Positions 7,209 to 7,912 of a DNA stretch of 7,912 nt are shown one piece after another; position 1 is the stretch's first letter; every line of letters begins with the position of its first letter. The stretch covers positions 1 through 7,912 of the forward strand of contig JBKQPR010000083.1 in NCBI GenBank assembly GCA_052144935.1, given 5' to 3'. Below the pieces are notes generated by a model, which saw nothing but the letters and a program-made list of their open reading frames with translations, was not told the origin of the DNA and did not search any database. Source of the stretch: JOPF133 sp052144935 (lineage in GTDB: Bacteria > Acidobacteriota > Terriglobia > Bryobacterales > Bryobacteraceae). A program made the translations under genes and the position numbers.

Positions 7209-7912
7209 TTGGCGGCCGTCCTCATCTTTCTCGCCGTTTATCTGGTGCTGGCCCTCGGCCGACTGCCCGGGTTTCGCGTAGATCGAACGGGCGCGTGCAT
7301 CATCGGCGCCAGCCTCATGATCGCGTTCGGTGTCCTAGATTTCGACCAAGCCTACGCTGCGATCAATTACGACACCATGATCCTCCTGTTCGGCGTGATG
7401 ATCGTGGTAGCCAACCTGCGACTTTCCGGTTTCTTCAGCGCGGTGGCGGAGTGGGTGGTGGAACATGCACACCGGCCCATCGTCCTGCTGGCCGCGATCG
7501 TCTTTGTGGCCGGATTCTTCTCCGCCTTCTTCGTTAACGACACGATGTGCCTGGTGCTCACGCCTTTGGTGCTCGAAATCTCCAGCCAACTACGCCGCAA
7601 CGCCGTGCCTTATTTGCTTGCCGTGGCGATGGCAGCAAACATCGGGAGTGTGGCGACCATCACGGGCAACCCGCAGAACATGATGATCGGCAGCTTTTCT
7701 GGAAACCACAATCGGGCTTTCGCGGCTGCGCTTTCACCAGTGGCGGTGATAGGGCTATTGATGACGGTGGCCGTCATCGCCGTCACCTACCATCGAGAGT
7801 TCCGGCTTCAGGAAAAAGTGGCACTCGAACGACGCCCCGTGCGTATCAGCCGTGTCCTGATGTGGAAATCGCTGGCTGTGTCCGGCGGCATGATTGTTTT
7901 CTTTTTCGCCGG
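7209..7912 (+). CDS. ArsB/NhaD/SLC13-type ion transporter, 5' part (cut by window end)
   Basis: This is the N-terminal ~234 residues of a polytopic secondary transporter of the ion-transporter superfamily (ArsB, NhaD and DASS/SLC13 relatives; CitMHS-type fold). Evidence: an immediate hydrophobic start AAVLIFLAVYLVLALGRLPG, then DRTGACIIGASLMIAFGVL, INYDTMILLFGVMIVVANLRLSGFF, a helix with FFSAFFVNDTMCLVLTPLVLEI, and the characteristic hairpin motif ANIGSVATITGNPQNMMIGSFSG. In this superfamily the NDT and GNPQN regions lie in the re-entrant loops that bind substrate. Arsenite, other anions or Na+/H+ exchange cannot be told apart here. The start is TTG 7209: TAA at 7197-7199 closes the frame just upstream and no ATG or GTG lies between. 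GGAG at 7193-7196 is 12 bases away, a long spacing. The gene is divergent from the ABC operon and has no obvious functional tie to it. Confidence 0.88.
   Translation, partial: MAAVLIFLAVYLVLALGRLPGFRVDRTGACIIGASLMIAFGVLDFDQAYAAINYDTMILLFGVMIVVANLRLSGFFSAVAEWVVEHAHRPIVLLAAIVFVAGFFSAFFVNDTMCLVLTPLVLEISSQLRRNAVPYLLAVAMAANIGSVATITGNPQNMMIGSFSGNHNRAFAAALSPVAVIGLLMTVAVIAVTYHREFRLQEKVALERRPVRISRVLMWKSLAVSGGMIVFFFA

Overview
The window most likely comes from an acidobacterium, probably Bryobacterales/'Solibacter'-like. Three things point there: high GC content, a PadR regulator of the acidobacterial type (SENNRRAKYY, EEGALYPALHRLE), and an adjacent very large MacB/FtsX-type permease of the 'acidobacterial duplicated orphan permease' (ADOP) kind. 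This rests on family recognition by eye; no search was run.

Layout. (1) Positions 1 to about 589 on the + strand hold a degenerate group II intron fragment: structured intron RNA, then the first ~100 codons of its reverse transcriptase (RT), which carry an in-frame amber codon at 395. (2) At about 587 the RT frame runs without a break into the C-terminal two thirds of a short-chain dehydrogenase/reductase (SDR), ending at 1114. This is a chimera of two broken genes. (3) From 6818 down to 1117 on the - strand lies a compact four-gene unit: ABC ATPase, ABC-2-like membrane permease, PadR regulator, ADOP permease. Genes overlap or are separated by a few bases. The last gene ends 2 bases from the stop of the SDR fragment. 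(4) Positions 6868-7208 form a divergent intergenic region. Its operon-proximal edge has a plausible promoter whose start point falls in a 17-bp perfect palindrome. (5) From 7209 to the window end on the + strand is the 5' part of an ArsB/NhaD/SLC13-type ion transporter, cut by the window edge.

How it may work together. The ATPase and ABC-2-like permease should form an ATP-driven exporter. PadR probably represses the whole operon by binding the palindrome, so that a ligand, perhaps the exported compound, relieves repression. The ADOP permease has no ATPase domain; sharing an operon with an ATPase gene is a hint about its energy source, but only a hint.

Most unusual points: the intron-RT/SDR chimera; an unbroken reading frame that spans the permease, crosses the PadR gene out of frame, and continues into ADOP, best explained by a one-base shift near 4284-4320; a stem-loop abutting the PadR Shine-Dalgarno; and a frame-preserving duplication around a hairpin element at the ADOP 5' end, which has no ATG or GTG start. 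I saw no complete new defence or mobile system.
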